Shown: positions 1-9,660 of the stretch, piece after piece
How the letters are laid out: each line of letters begins with the position of its first letter
How positions within the stretch are numbered: the stretch's first letter is position 1
From: Bacteroidota bacterium
GTDB lineage: Bacteria > Bacteroidota > Bacteroidia > AKYH767-A > OLB10
Reading direction: 5' to 3'
NCBI GenBank assembly: GCA_016713445.1
Contig: JADJPB010000001.1
Coordinates: 248,001-312,000, forward strand
DNA length: 64,000 nucleotides
The notes under the pieces: model-generated
What the model was told of the DNA's origin: nothing
What the model saw: the letters and a program-made list of their open reading frames with translations, nothing else
The model's database searches: none
Program-made: the position numbers and the translations under genes

Positions 1-949
1 TGGAAATAGTAGTATCGACAGAGGAAGAGATGTTCTGATAGAAAACGACTCACTTTTGTCATCGCCTGCTACAACGACTCCTACCCCGATCTTTTAAAGT
101 AGACAGCTCTGGAAACATCATTTGGAGTCGAAGTTATGGTTTGAGCGGATTGTATTCGGTGAAGCACAGTTTAGATGGCGGGTATTTTATTTGTGGAAAT
201 GCCGGTAGCGGATTTGTTGATCCAATGTATGTAGCTAAATTGGATTCTATGGGTTTTGTAATTTGGTATAAAACATTTTATAATAGTGGCATGTTTATTT
301 TTACAGATATAGAACCAACTCCAGATGGAGGAGTGGTTGCATTGTGCGACAATTGGAATATCTATAAAATCTCTGCATTAGGTGATAGCCTTTGGAAAAA
401 ATGTTTATCCTGCATATACTCGAATAACCACTGCATCAGATGGTAATTTAATTATGTCAGGAACTGGAATGAGCTTAACAAAGTGGATACTTCCGGGAGT
501 CTTATTTGGGCTCATTATTACCCATTTTACACGCCTAGCATTGGATTTGGTTATTTGAGCAACGACGTGATCCAAACCAGCGACGGGGCTACATGCTTTG
601 CGGATTAATTGATTCTTTCGGTGTCCAAAATTTATATGTAGTAAAAACAGACTCGCTGGGTTTGGTAACCACAGGTTTGTTCGAAGTAGAAAATCAACTT
701 TTAAGAAGCTATTGTTACCCCAATCCCATGCTACAAACAACACAAATTACTTTTTCGGATATTAATTTGCCTGAATTAAAAAACAATAACATTCGATTGT
801 ATGATAGCCGGGGTGTATTAATGCGGGAAGAAGATATTACCTCCTGGCCGCATGCAATTCATCGAAACAATGCACCTCCCGGATTTTACTTTTATACCAT
901 CTCCAATGAAAAGCGGATTATTAGTACGGGGAAGTTGGTGATGGAGTAA
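1..949 (+). pseudogene. B0: 3' part of a T9SS-sorted propeller-like protein, frameshifted copy
   Basis: This is the 3' two-thirds of the first visible B gene; its start lies before the window. Compared with the intact last copy it has several small indels, nearly all in homopolymers: one C lost near 50, one A near 98, two A near 400, one A near 480 and one G near 586. With those restored it reads as one frame through SLDGG, TPDGG, ASDGG-like blade motifs into a type A T9SS C-terminal domain (start motif YPNP near 717). Its N-terminal segment (GNSSIDRGRDVL) is a third version not seen in the other copies, while its middle segment (NWNIYKISALGDS) matches the last copy. Whether it is a real pseudogene or an error-ridden intact gene cannot be told from sequence alone. 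Confidence 0.7.
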
Positions 950-985
950 ATCAGAAACGTCAAAAACTTAAAAGCAAAAACAATA

Positions 986-1579
986 ATGAGTGTCCAAACC
1001 GCCGAGCGCATTTACCATTATGGAAACAATACCACCATGAGTAATATTTGGCCCATGTTTTCGGCGGAGGATTCTTTAGATGTAAACGATACTACCATTT
1101 ATTTAGGTAGATGGTTACAAGGTACTGGAACTTGGCCTCAACAACATTATATAACCGAAGCTCAGAATATTTTTAGGGATCAGCTTCCTTATTATTATCA
1201 AATTGTAATTCCAAATCTAAATCCTAGTTGGAACGCAACACTTAAAATTGAGGGTTATGCCTTCTTTAAATATGGACTAGCCACATTAGACACATTGAGA
1301 ATCCAAGATCGAGCTCCTAATTTTTATACCCGCCCTGCTTGTTTTTCGGCTCTATATGCAAACCCTATTTTACTACATGAAGCAGAAACAGCTTCTCATA
1401 CTAATCATGCAACAACATTCTTAGAACCAGATGAAATTTATTTTGTTTACTCTTACTTAGGGCAAGACTTTGGCAAATTAAATTATAACCAAATATTAGC
1501 TTTGCCTAAAGGAAGTTATATTTTAAAAAGCGAAACTAGTTTTAGTAGAATTATTTTTAATAACTTTCAGAGGCGATGA
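986..1579 (+). CDS. A1: hypothetical 197-aa protein of the tandem unit, divergent version
   Basis: I do not recognise a family. The protein has no signal peptide or membrane segment and is rich in aromatic residues. Residues around 66-90 (PYYYQIVIPNLNPSWN) differ strongly from the other two A copies, which read LVYNIITANDFPGWHN there, while the ends are nearly identical at the DNA level. The stop overlaps the next ATG (ATGA), which suggests translational coupling to the secreted B protein. The opening QTAERIYHYGNN weakly resembles the mature start of B (QTTFQHIYRLGNN), so A may be a relative of the B N-terminus; this is only an impression. An in-frame TAA lies about 12 codons upstream with no earlier ATG, so the start is reasonable. 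Confidence 0.7.
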   Translation: MSVQTAERIYHYGNNTTMSNIWPMFSAEDSLDVNDTTIYLGRWLQGTGTWPQQHYITEAQNIFRDQLPYYYQIVIPNLNPSWNATLKIEGYAFFKYGLATLDTLRIQDRAPNFYTRPACFSALYANPILLHEAETASHTNHATTFLEPDEIYFVYSYLGQDFGKLNYNQILALPKGSYILKSETSFSRIIFNNFQRR

Positions 1580-2916
1580 AAGTCAAAATAAATTTAATTG
1601 GTTTAATCTTGTTGTTTTGCACCAACCTTTTGGTCAGCAAACTACATTTCAACGAATTTATTATTTCCCAAATGGGATGATAGGATATTCTTTAAAAGAA
1701 AGAGTTGGTGTTGGTTATTATGTTTTAGGCTCACAAGCAAATCTTTCCTTAGATAAAATTAGAATTGTTCAATTAAATGATTTTGGTGATACAGTAAAAT
1801 TGCGAAATTTTTGCGGATTTGAAGGTTCTGACTTTGCCTTTACTCCTGATAGCGGTTTTGTTATAACAGGTATTGCATCATTATGCATTCCAAATGTTCA
1901 ATTTGATTTACTTGTTTCAAAAGTGGATAGCGCATTGAATCAAAATTGGTTATATGCCTTTGGAGATTCCCAAATTGATAAAGGAAAGCGAATTATAAAT
2001 AATTCAGATGGCAGCTACACGATTGCCTGCTACAACAATTCCTACCCCGATCTTTTAAAAGTAGACAGCTCTGGAAACATCATTTGGAGTCGAAGTTATG
2101 GTTTGAGCGGATTGTATTCGGTGAAGCACAGTTTAGATGGCGGGTATTTTATTTGTGGAAATGCCGGTAGCGGATTTGTTGATCCAATGTATGTAGCTAA
2201 ATTGGATTCTATGGGTTTTGTAATTTGGTATAAAACATTTTATAATAGTGGCATGTTTATTTTTACAGATATAGAACCAACTCCAGATGGAGGTGTGGTT
2301 GCATTATGTGATCAAGCAAGTTTATATAAGATTTCTGCAACAGGAGATAGTCTCTGGAAAAAATGTTTATCCGCTTACAGCCGTATTACTTCAACGCTAG
2401 ATGGAAATTTAATAATGACAGGTGCTGGAATGGGTATGGCTTTAGTAAAAGCGGATACTAGCAGGACTATAATGTGGGGAAAACAATTTTCATTTTATCC
2501 CTTTACCCAGGTATCGGATATGAAAGCAACGACGTGATCCAAACCAGCGACGGGGGCTACATGCTTTGCGGATTAATTGATTCTTTCGGTGTTCAAAATT
2601 TATATGTAGTAAAAACAGACTCGCTGGGTTTGGTAACCACAGGTTTGTTCGAAGTAGAAAATCAACTTTTAAAAAGCTATTGTTACCCCAATCCCATGCT
2701 ACAAACAACACAAATTACTTTTTCGGATATTAATTTGCCTGAATTAAAAAACAATAACATTCGATTGTATGATAGCCGGGGTGTATTAATGCGGGAAGAA
2801 GATATTACCTCCTGGCCGCATGCAATTCATCGAAACAATGCACCTCCCGGATTTTACTTTTATACCATCTCCAATGAAAAGCGGATTATTAATACGGGAA
2901 GTTGGTGATGGAGTAA
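1576..2916 (+). pseudogene. B1: T9SS-sorted propeller-like protein, frameshifted copy with alternative N-terminus
   Basis: The start MKVKINLIGLILLFCTN is a signal peptide like that of the later copies, but one T is missing in the run near 1625 so the frame breaks inside the signal. The body then reads openly to about 2537, where another base is lost (tacccagg against tactccagg), and a lost G near 2897 shifts the last residues. Its N-terminal segment (IYYFPNGMIGYSLKERVG) is unique in the array; the middle segment (QASLYKISATGDS) matches the third copy and not the fourth. Losses of two A and one C near 2360-2372 cancel to a net in-frame loss. The pattern fits homopolymer miscalls, but true decay of a spare copy is possible. 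Confidence 0.7.
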
Positions 2917-2953
2917 ATCAGAAACGTCAAAAAACTTAAAAGCAAAAACAATA

Positions 2954-3544
2954 ATGAGTGTCCAAACCGCCGAGCGCATTTACCATTATGGAAACAATAC
3001 CACCATGAGTAATATTTGGCCCATGTTTTCGGCGGAGGATTCTTTAGATGTAAACGATACTACCATTTATTTAGGTAGATGGTTACAAGGTACTGGAACT
3101 TGGCCTCAACAACATTATATAACCGAAGCTCAGAATATTTTTAGGGATCAGTTGCTGGTTTACAATATTATTACAGCAAATGATTTCCCTGGATGGCATA
3201 ACAGTAATATAATCGAAGGCTATGCTTTCTTTAAATATGGACTAGCCACATTAGACACGTTAAGAATCCAAGATCGAGCTCCTAATTTTTATACCCGCCC
3301 TGCTTGTTTTTCGGCTCGATATGCAAACCCTAATTTACTACATGAAGCAGAAACAGCTAATCATACTAATCATGTAACATCATTCTTAGAACCAGATGAA
3401 ATTTATTTTGTTTACTCTTACTTAGGGCAAGACTTTGGCAAATTAAATTATAACCAAATATTAGCTTTGCCTAAAGGAAGTTATATTTTAAAAAGCGAAA
3501 CTAGTTTTAGTAGAATTATTTTTAATAACTTTCAGAGGCGATGA
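2954..3544 (+). CDS. A2: hypothetical 196-aa protein of the tandem unit
   Basis: This copy appears identical by eye to A3 over the whole gene and differs from A1 mainly in the centre (LLVYNIITANDFPGWHN) and at a few later positions such as SARYANPN and ANHTNHVTS. No signal peptide, membrane segment or known motif is visible, and the family is not recognised. It overlaps the following secreted B gene by ATGA, so the two are probably translated from one message. The identity of A2 and A3 against the divergence of A1 points to a recent duplication or gene conversion covering this part of the unit. Confidence 0.72.
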   Translation: MSVQTAERIYHYGNNTTMSNIWPMFSAEDSLDVNDTTIYLGRWLQGTGTWPQQHYITEAQNIFRDQLLVYNIITANDFPGWHNSNIIEGYAFFKYGLATLDTLRIQDRAPNFYTRPACFSARYANPNLLHEAETANHTNHVTSFLEPDEIYFVYSYLGQDFGKLNYNQILALPKGSYILKSETSFSRIIFNNFQRR

Positions 3545-4885
3545 AAATCATAATAAATTTAATTGGTTTAATCTTGTTGTTTTGCACCAACCTTTTTGGT
3601 CAGCAAACTACATTTCAACATATTTATCGACTCGGCAATAATCATTTTGGAACAATTATCAGAGAACTTTCAAATAAAAACATAATAGTTGGAACAAGAT
3701 CAGTAAAACCTTCTGTGTATCAAACAATGGTATGGCAACTTGATTCAATTGGTGATACGTTAAATACTTTTAAAATATGCGGTTTAGGTGTAAAAGGAAT
3801 GGAAATTGATACGCAAAACAAATTAATTATTACTGGCATGCATACTGCTTGCAATGTTCCTCTCGGTGGTGATGTATTTATTTCAAAAGTAGACTTATCA
3901 GGAAATGAACTATTCAAATATACTTTCGGCAACAATGGAATTGATTCAGGAACTGACATTCTGAAAGAAAACGACTCCACTTTTGTCATCGCCTGCTACA
4001 ACGACTCCTACCCCGATCTTTTAAAGTAGACAGCTCTGGAAACATCATTTGGAGTCGAAGTTATGGTTTGAGCGGATTGTATTCGGTGAAGCACAGTTTA
4101 GATGGCGGGTATTTTATTTGTGGAAATGCCGGTGGCGGATTTGTTGATCCAATGTATGTAGCTAAATTGGATTCTATGGGTTTTGTAATTTGGTATAAAA
4201 CATTTTATAATAGTGGCATGTTTATTTTTTACAGATATAGAACCAACTCCAGATGGAGGTGTGGTTGCATTGTGTGATCAAGCAAGTTTATATAAGATTT
4301 CTGCAACAGGAGATAGTCTCTGGAAAAAAAATGTTTATCCCGCTTACAGCCGTATTACTTCAACGCTAGATGGAAATTTAATAATGACAGGTGCTGGAAT
4401 GGGTATGGCTTTAGTAAAAGCGGATACTAGCGGGACTATAATGTGGGGAAAACAATTTTCATTTTATCCCTTTACTCCAGGTATCGGATATGAAAGCAAC
4501 GACGTGATCCAAACCAGCGACGGGGGCTACATGCTTTGCGGATTAATTGATTCTTTCGGTGTCCAAAATTTATATGTAGTAAAAACAGACTCGCTGGGTT
4601 TGGTAACCACAGGTTTGTTCAAGTAGAAAATCAACTTTTAAGAAGCTATTGTTACCCCAATCCCATGCTACAAACAACACAAATTACTTTTTCGGATATT
4701 AATTTACCTGAATTAAAAACAATAACATTCGATTGTATGATAGCCGGGGTGTATTAATGCGGGAAGAAGATATTACCTCCTGGCCGCATGCAATTCATCG
4801 AAACAATGCACCTCCCGGATTTTACTTTTATACCATCTCCAATGAAAAGCGGATTATTAGTACGGGGAAGTTGGTGATGGAGTAA
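3541..4885 (+). pseudogene. B2: T9SS-sorted propeller-like protein, frameshifted copy
   Basis: The signal peptide MKIIINLIGLILLFCTNLFGQ is intact and the first 160 residues match the last copy except for one K/I change (LKENDS against LIENDS). The frame breaks where one A is missing at about 4024 (tttaaagtag), recovers only by a T inserted near 4228, and is lost again at about 4620 (gttcaagtag lacks a G) and 4718 (one A lost). If these were corrected, the product would be a full 446-447-residue secreted protein with the second version of the middle segment (ISATGDS to PFTPGIGYES). It thus joins the N-terminal version of B3 to the middle version of B1, a clear recombinant. Confidence 0.72.
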
Positions 4886-4921
4886 ATCAGAAACGTCAAA
4901 AACTTAAAAGCAAAAACAATA

Positions 4922-5512
4922 ATGAGTGTCCAAACCGCCGAGCGCATTTACCATTATGGAAACAATACCACCATGAGTAATATTTGGCCCATGTTTTCGG
5001 CGGAGGATTCTTTAGATGTAAACGATACTACCATTTATTTAGGTAGATGGTTACAAGGTACTGGAACTTGGCCTCAACAACATTATATAACCGAAGCTCA
5101 GAATATTTTTAGGGATCAGTTGCTGGTTTACAATATTATTACAGCAAATGATTTCCCTGGATGGCATAACAGTAATATAATCGAAGGCTATGCTTTCTTT
5201 AAATATGGACTAGCCACATTAGACACGTTAAGAATCCAAGATCGAGCTCCTAATTTTTATACCCGCCCTGCTTGTTTTTCGGCTCGATATGCAAACCCTA
5301 ATTTACTACATGAAGCAGAAACAGCTAATCATACTAATCATGTAACATCATTCTTAGAACCAGATGAAATTTATTTTGTTTACTCTTACTTAGGGCAAGA
5401 CTTTGGCAAATTAAATTATAACCAAATATTAGCTTTGCCTAAAGGAAGTTATATTTTAAAAAGCGAAACTAGTTTTAGTAGAATTATTTTTAATAACTTT
5501 CAGAGGCGATGA
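4922..5512 (+). CDS. A3: hypothetical 196-aa protein of the tandem unit
   Basis: This is the last A copy, apparently identical to A2. It is predicted to be cytoplasmic, since it begins MSVQTAERIY without a hydrophobic stretch, yet it is coupled by an ATGA overlap to the only intact secreted B gene. No conserved catalytic motif can be seen. Function is unknown. Possible roles that would suit the arrangement are a partner of B or a vestigial duplicated fragment, but nothing in the sequence decides between them. Confidence 0.75.
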   Translation: MSVQTAERIYHYGNNTTMSNIWPMFSAEDSLDVNDTTIYLGRWLQGTGTWPQQHYITEAQNIFRDQLLVYNIITANDFPGWHNSNIIEGYAFFKYGLATLDTLRIQDRAPNFYTRPACFSARYANPNLLHEAETANHTNHVTSFLEPDEIYFVYSYLGQDFGKLNYNQILALPKGSYILKSETSFSRIIFNNFQRR

Positions 5513-6849
5513 AAATCATAATAAATTTAATTGGTTTAATCTTGTTGTTTTGCACCAACCTTTTTGGTCAGCAAACTACATTTCAACATATTTATCGACT
5601 CGGCAATAATCATTTTGGAACAATTATCAGAGAACTTTCAAATAAAAACATAATAGTTGGAACAAGATCAGTAAAACCTTCTGTGTATCAAACAATGGTA
5701 TGGCAACTTGATTCAATTGGTGATACGTTAAATACTTTTAAAATATGCGGTTTAGGTGTAAAAGGAATGGAAATTGATACGCAAAACAAATTAATTATTA
5801 CTGGCATGCATACTGCTTGCAATGTTCCTCTCGGTGGTGATGTATTTATTTCAAAAGTAGACTTATCAGGAAATGAACTATTCAAATATACTTTCGGCAA
5901 CAATGGAATTGATTCAGGAACTGACATTCTGATAGAAAACGACTCCACTTTTGTCATCGCCTGCTACAACGACTCCTACCCCGATCTTTTAAAAGTAGAC
6001 AGCTCTGGAAACATCATTTGGAGTCGAAGTTATGGTTTGAGCGGATTGTATTCGGTGAAGCACAGTTTAGATGGCGGGTATTTTATTTGTGGAAATGCCG
6101 GTAGCGGATTTGTTGATCCAATGTATGTAGCTAAATTGGATTCTATGGGTTTTGTAATTTGGTATAAAACATTTTATAATAGTGGCATGTTTATTTTTAC
6201 AGATATAGAACCAACTCCAGATGGAGGAGTGGTTGCATTGTGCGACAATTGGAATATCTATAAAATCTCTGCATTAGGTGATAGCCTTTGGAAAAAAAAT
6301 GTTTATCCTGCATATACTCGAATAACCACTGCATCAGATGGTAATTTAATTATGTCAGGAACTGGAATGAGCTTAACAAAAGTGGATACTTCCGGGAGTC
6401 TTATTTGGGCTCATTATTACCCATTTTACACGCCTAGCATTGGATTTGGTTATTTGAGCAACGACGTGATCCAAACCAGCGACGGGGGCTACATGCTTTG
6501 TGGATTAATTGATTCTTTCGGTGTCCAAAATTTATATGTAGTAAAAACAGACTCGCTGGGTTTGGTAACCACAGGTTTGTTCGAAGTAGAAAATCAACTT
6601 TTAAGAAGCTATTGTTACCCCAATCCCATGCTACAAACAACACAAATTACTTTTTCGGATATTAATTTAACTGAATTAAAAAACAATAACATTCGATTGT
6701 ATGATAGCCGGGGTGTATTAATGCGGGAAGAAGATATTACCTCCTGGCCGCATGCAATTCATCGAAACAATGCACCTCCCGGATTTTACTTTTATACCAT
6801 CTCCAATGAAAAGCGGATTATTAGTACGGGGAAGTTTGTGATGGAGTAA
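5509..6849 (+). CDS. B3: secreted propeller-like protein with T9SS type A sorting domain, intact copy
   Basis: The 446-residue protein starts with a signal peptide (MKIIINLIGLILLFCTNLFGQ). The body has repeated blade-like motifs of the form T/S-x-DGG/N-x-x-x-x-G: SLDGGYFICGNAG, TPDGGVVALCD, ASDGNLIMSGTG and TSDGGYMLCGLID, each followed by a K-x-D-S/T segment, as in Bacteroidota secreted propeller proteins. The last ~80 residues from YPNP are a type A T9SS C-terminal domain (RLYDSRGVL, then PPGFYFYTISNEKRIISTGKFV). The protein is therefore exported by Sec, then moved across the outer membrane and probably anchored on the surface or released. It is the only uninterrupted B gene and sits at the downstream end of the array. 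Confidence 0.85.
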   Translation: MKIIINLIGLILLFCTNLFGQQTTFQHIYRLGNNHFGTIIRELSNKNIIVGTRSVKPSVYQTMVWQLDSIGDTLNTFKICGLGVKGMEIDTQNKLIITGMHTACNVPLGGDVFISKVDLSGNELFKYTFGNNGIDSGTDILIENDSTFVIACYNDSYPDLLKVDSSGNIIWSRSYGLSGLYSVKHSLDGGYFICGNAGSGFVDPMYVAKLDSMGFVIWYKTFYNSGMFIFTDIEPTPDGGVVALCDNWNIYKISALGDSLWKKNVYPAYTRITTASDGNLIMSGTGMSLTKVDTSGSLIWAHYYPFYTPSIGFGYLSNDVIQTSDGGYMLCGLIDSFGVQNLYVVKTDSLGLVTTGLFEVENQLLRSYCYPNPMLQTTQITFSDINLTELKNNNIRLYDSRGVLMREEDITSWPHAIHRNNAPPGFYFYTISNEKRIISTGKFVME

Positions 6850-6853
6850 AAAA

Positions 6854-7504
6854 TTATTTAGACTTCTTGTAAATACTAGTTTTAGATGTTGTAGGTCTAA
6901 AACCAAACCTAGTTTTGTCTGTTTTATTAAAATTTAGGTCTACGACAATCGTATCTTCATTAGCGAGTATCATCCTTCCTTCATTGATTTCATCTTCAAA
7001 GTAAACATCTCTCAATAAAGTCTTTTTATAAAATCCATATTGCTTCACGATTTTATAGGGAGTTGAATCGGAGGGCAAAGAAAACATACTTCGCTGCTCA
7101 ATGAGAAAGTAATTTTCTTGTAAGTCAATTTTCTTTTCTGCTTTGTATTGGTGAATATTAGCGCTTATCAGATAGAATAATTTTCCCGGTGAAGCAATAA
7201 ATAGAAAAATGCTGAATAAGAAAAGCCCAAAGTATATTTTAATAATCTTGGAATGTTCTTTTTTTCTTAATGCCCAGACAGAAATAAGAAGTCCGCTGCA
7301 GAATGTGATAAGCGTAAAGGTATGGTGAAGTGACACATTTAAAAAGAATAAAAGCAACGTCGAGATGAATAAAAGTAAGTGCATGATTATCGGAATTCGA
7401 ATGGCTGTGGGCGAAAATCGTTTGGAAGCCATTCCGATTAATAATGAAGCTACCAAGGACATTAAATAAAGGCAAATACTTGAAATAAGTAGAGTAGGGC
7501 TCAT
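6854..7504 (-). CDS. Hypothetical membrane protein, 216 aa
   Basis: The first ~125 residues contain about four hydrophobic helices (for example LLISSICLYLMSLVASLLIGMA, IIMHLLLFISTLLLFFLNV, FTLITFCSGLLISVWAL and IYFGLFLFSIFLFIA), followed by a soluble tail of about 90 residues with acidic and basic residues. No family is recognised. The ATG shares one base with the uvrB stop (TAATG), so it is probably co-translated with uvrB, though a link to DNA repair is not implied by its sequence. It converges with the end of the tandem array, the stops being only a few bases apart. Confidence 0.75.
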   Translation of the reverse strand: MSPTLLISSICLYLMSLVASLLIGMASKRFSPTAIRIPIIMHLLLFISTLLLFFLNVSLHHTFTLITFCSGLLISVWALRKKEHSKIIKIYFGLFLFSIFLFIASPGKLFYLISANIHQYKAEKKIDLQENYFLIEQRSMFSLPSDSTPYKIVKQYGFYKKTLLRDVYFEDEINEGRMILANEDTIVVDLNFNKTDKTRFGFRPTTSKTSIYKKSK

Positions 7505-9532
7505 TATATTTTTCCGAATTTTTCTGCACGGAGTTTTTCTAAACTGTATAACTCATCCCGGTATTTTGCTGCATCCATGAAGTCGAGTTCCATCGCTGAT
7601 TTATCCATGTTTTTACGTGCCAGTTGAATGGATTTATCAAGCTGTTCTTTACTCATAAACTGAACAATTGGGTCGGCAGCGGCATTCATTTCAGTTTTTT
7701 CTAAATAAGCTTTTGAAAGATTTCCACTTTTGCTTTCTAGATGTCCAAAAATACCTGTCTTCGCTTTGTTGAGTGCGGTTGGTGTGATTCCATGGGCTTC
7801 ATTATAGGCCATTTGTTTGATTCTTCTTCGCTCTGTTTCGTCAATGGTCTGCTGCATACTGTTGGTGATTTTTTTCAGCATACATAATTACTTTTCCATT
7901 TAAGTTTCGCGCCGCACGACCCGCTGTTTGAGTTAAGGAGCGATTGCTTCTTAAAAATCCTTCTTTATCGGCATCTAATATAGCTACGAGTGAAACTTCC
8001 GGCAAGTCGAGTCCTTCTCTCAATAAATTTATTCCGATTAACACATCAAACACTCCCAATCGTAAATCTCTTAATATCTCAACACGTTCTAGTGTTTCGA
8101 CTTCTGAATGAATATAACGGCAACGGATATCCAATTTTGTCAAATATTTGGCTAACTCTTCAGCCATCCTTTTCGTCAACGTGGTAACCAGTACACGTTC
8201 TTTTTTCTTGATTACTTTTTCAATCTCTTCTAATAGATCATCTACCTGATTATGCACGGGTCTTACTTCTATGGGAGGATCTAATAAGCCTGTAGGACGA
8301 ATCACTTGCTCTACAATAATTCCATCGCTTTTTTCTAATTCATAATCAGCAGGTGTTGCGCTTACATAAATATGTTGCTTTGGAATTTCTTCATATTCTT
8401 CAAATCGTAATGGGCGATTATCAATTGCAGCTGGTAAACGGAATCCATATTCTACTAAATTGATTTTACGCGAACGATCACCACCATACATGGCTCGAAT
8501 TTGTGGTAAGGTAACATGACTTTCATCAATAACCATTAAAAAATCTTCCGGAAAATAATCCATCAAACAGAAAGGACGCTTACCTGTATCCCGACCATCA
8601 AAATAACGTGAATAATTTTCTATACCTGAGCAATAGCCCAATTCTCGAATCATTTCTAAATCGAAAATCACCCGATCCTCTAGTCGTTTAGCTTCCAGAT
8701 GTCTTCCTAAGCTTTTGAAATACTCAATTTGCTTTACCAAATCTTCTTGAATTTCATGAATTGCTTTTTGTTGTCTTGATGGACTCGTCACAAATAAGTT
8801 AGCAGGGAAAATGGCTAAATGGTCGTGTTTCTCATATTTTTTTCCGGTGGATGGTTCGATTGTGGAAAGTTCTTCCATTTCATCACCAAAAAAACTTATT
8901 CGATAAGCAACATCGCAATAGGCAGGAAACACATCTACTGTATCCCCCTGAACTCTAAATGTTCCTCTTTTAAATTCATCTCCAGCGCGTGAATACAAAC
9001 TACTTACTAAGGAATGTAAAAACGCATTTCGCGAAATTTTTTGTCCTACTTGAATCCGAATAATATTTTCTGCAAAATCTGCTGGATTCCCCATTCCATA
9101 AATGCACGATACTGACGAAACAACGATAACATCACGTCTCCCGGAAAGCAATGAGGAGGTAGTACTTAATCTCAGCTTTTCGATTTCATCATTAATCGCA
9201 AGATCCTTTTCAATATACGTATTGCTACTGGGCATATACGCTTCCGGTTGATAATAATCGTAATAAGAAACAAAGTATTCCACTGCATTATCCGGAAAAA
9301 ATTGCTTGAATTCGCTATACAATTGCGCAGCTAAAGTCTTGTTATGACTCAAAATTAACGTTGGTTTTTGAACATTATTAATCACATTAGCAACCGTAAA
9401 GGTTTTTCCAGATCCCGTTACTCCAAGTAACGTTTGGTGCAAATCACCATTTTCTAATCCGTTGGTTAGCTGATTAATAGCATCTGGTTGGTCGCCCGTG
9501 GGAGAGAAATCTGAAATTAATTTGAAATCCAT
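7504..9532 (-). CDS. uvrB: UvrB, excinuclease ABC subunit B (one frameshift)
   Basis: UvrB is the damage-verifying helicase-like subunit of nucleotide excision repair; it is loaded by UvrA and recruits UvrC. The expected parts are all visible: N-terminal DFSPTGDQPDAI, Walker A GVTGSGKT (residues 37-44), the beta-hairpin region around YYDYYQPEAY, the DESHVTLPQI motif, the helicase end TQTAGRAARN and a C-terminal UVR motif (MDAAKYRDELYSLEKL). The frame breaks near 7879 in a run of seven A; removing one A joins VIMYAEK to ITNSMQQTIDETERRR as in other UvrB proteins, giving about 675 residues. The start MDFKLIS is preferred over an ORF start 16 codons upstream because the family begins here and a TAnnTTTG box lies just ahead. 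Confidence 0.95.
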
Positions 9533-9537
9533 TGACC

Positions 9538-9545
9538 CAAAGATA
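9538..9545 (-). promoter_or_regulatory. Candidate -7 box (TATCTTTG) of uvrB
   Basis: An exact match to the Bacteroidota TAnnTTTG box stands five bases before the uvrB ATG, which would give a very short or leaderless transcript. No good TTTG -33 box is seen at the usual distance, so this is weak. Confidence 0.3.
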
Positions 9546-9607
9546 GCATGTCCAAGTGTTTGAATTATAATAAAGCACAAACTGTTTCACAAACACTTCA
9601 TATTTTT

Positions 9608-9640
9608 TTTGAATTTACATGAATGAATTTTATACCTTCG
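9608..9640 (+). promoter_or_regulatory. Candidate promoter of the FKBP gene
   Basis: TTTG and, 21 bases on, TACCTTCG resemble the Bacteroidota -33/-7 pair TTTG and TAnnTTTG. Transcription would start near 9646, after an in-frame ATG at 9619 and before the one at 9661, which supports the later start. Confidence 0.45.
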
Positions 9641-9660
9641 CCCCTCCAATAATCAAATCA

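Larger units (their letters stand above)
1..6849. repeat. Tandem array of ~1968-bp two-gene units, mosaic between copies
   Basis: The start codons of the three A genes lie exactly 1968 bp apart. Each unit is A gene, 4-base ATGA overlap, B gene, then a 37-38 bp spacer to the next A. Three full units and the 3' part of a fourth are visible, so the array probably extends upstream of the window. Long stretches are nearly identical between copies (the conserved DGG core, the sorting domain, the spacer), while the N-terminal segment of B exists in three versions, the middle segment of B in two and the centre of A in two. Version combinations differ between copies. The array ends at the stop codon of the last B gene. 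Confidence 0.93.

Noticed and set aside
405..743. Minus-strand ORFs inside the tandem array (405-743, 2490-2711, 6434-6643)
   Set aside because: They are complements of the conserved B sequence, repeated only because the B DNA repeats.
986..6849. Toxin-antitoxin or other two-component reading of the A-B units
   Set aside because: B is clearly a secreted T9SS protein of 446 residues and A has no toxin or antitoxin feature.
7239..7529. Minus-strand ORF overlapping the 216-aa membrane protein
   Set aside because: A different frame of the same DNA; the membrane protein has clear helices and a TAATG coupling with uvrB.
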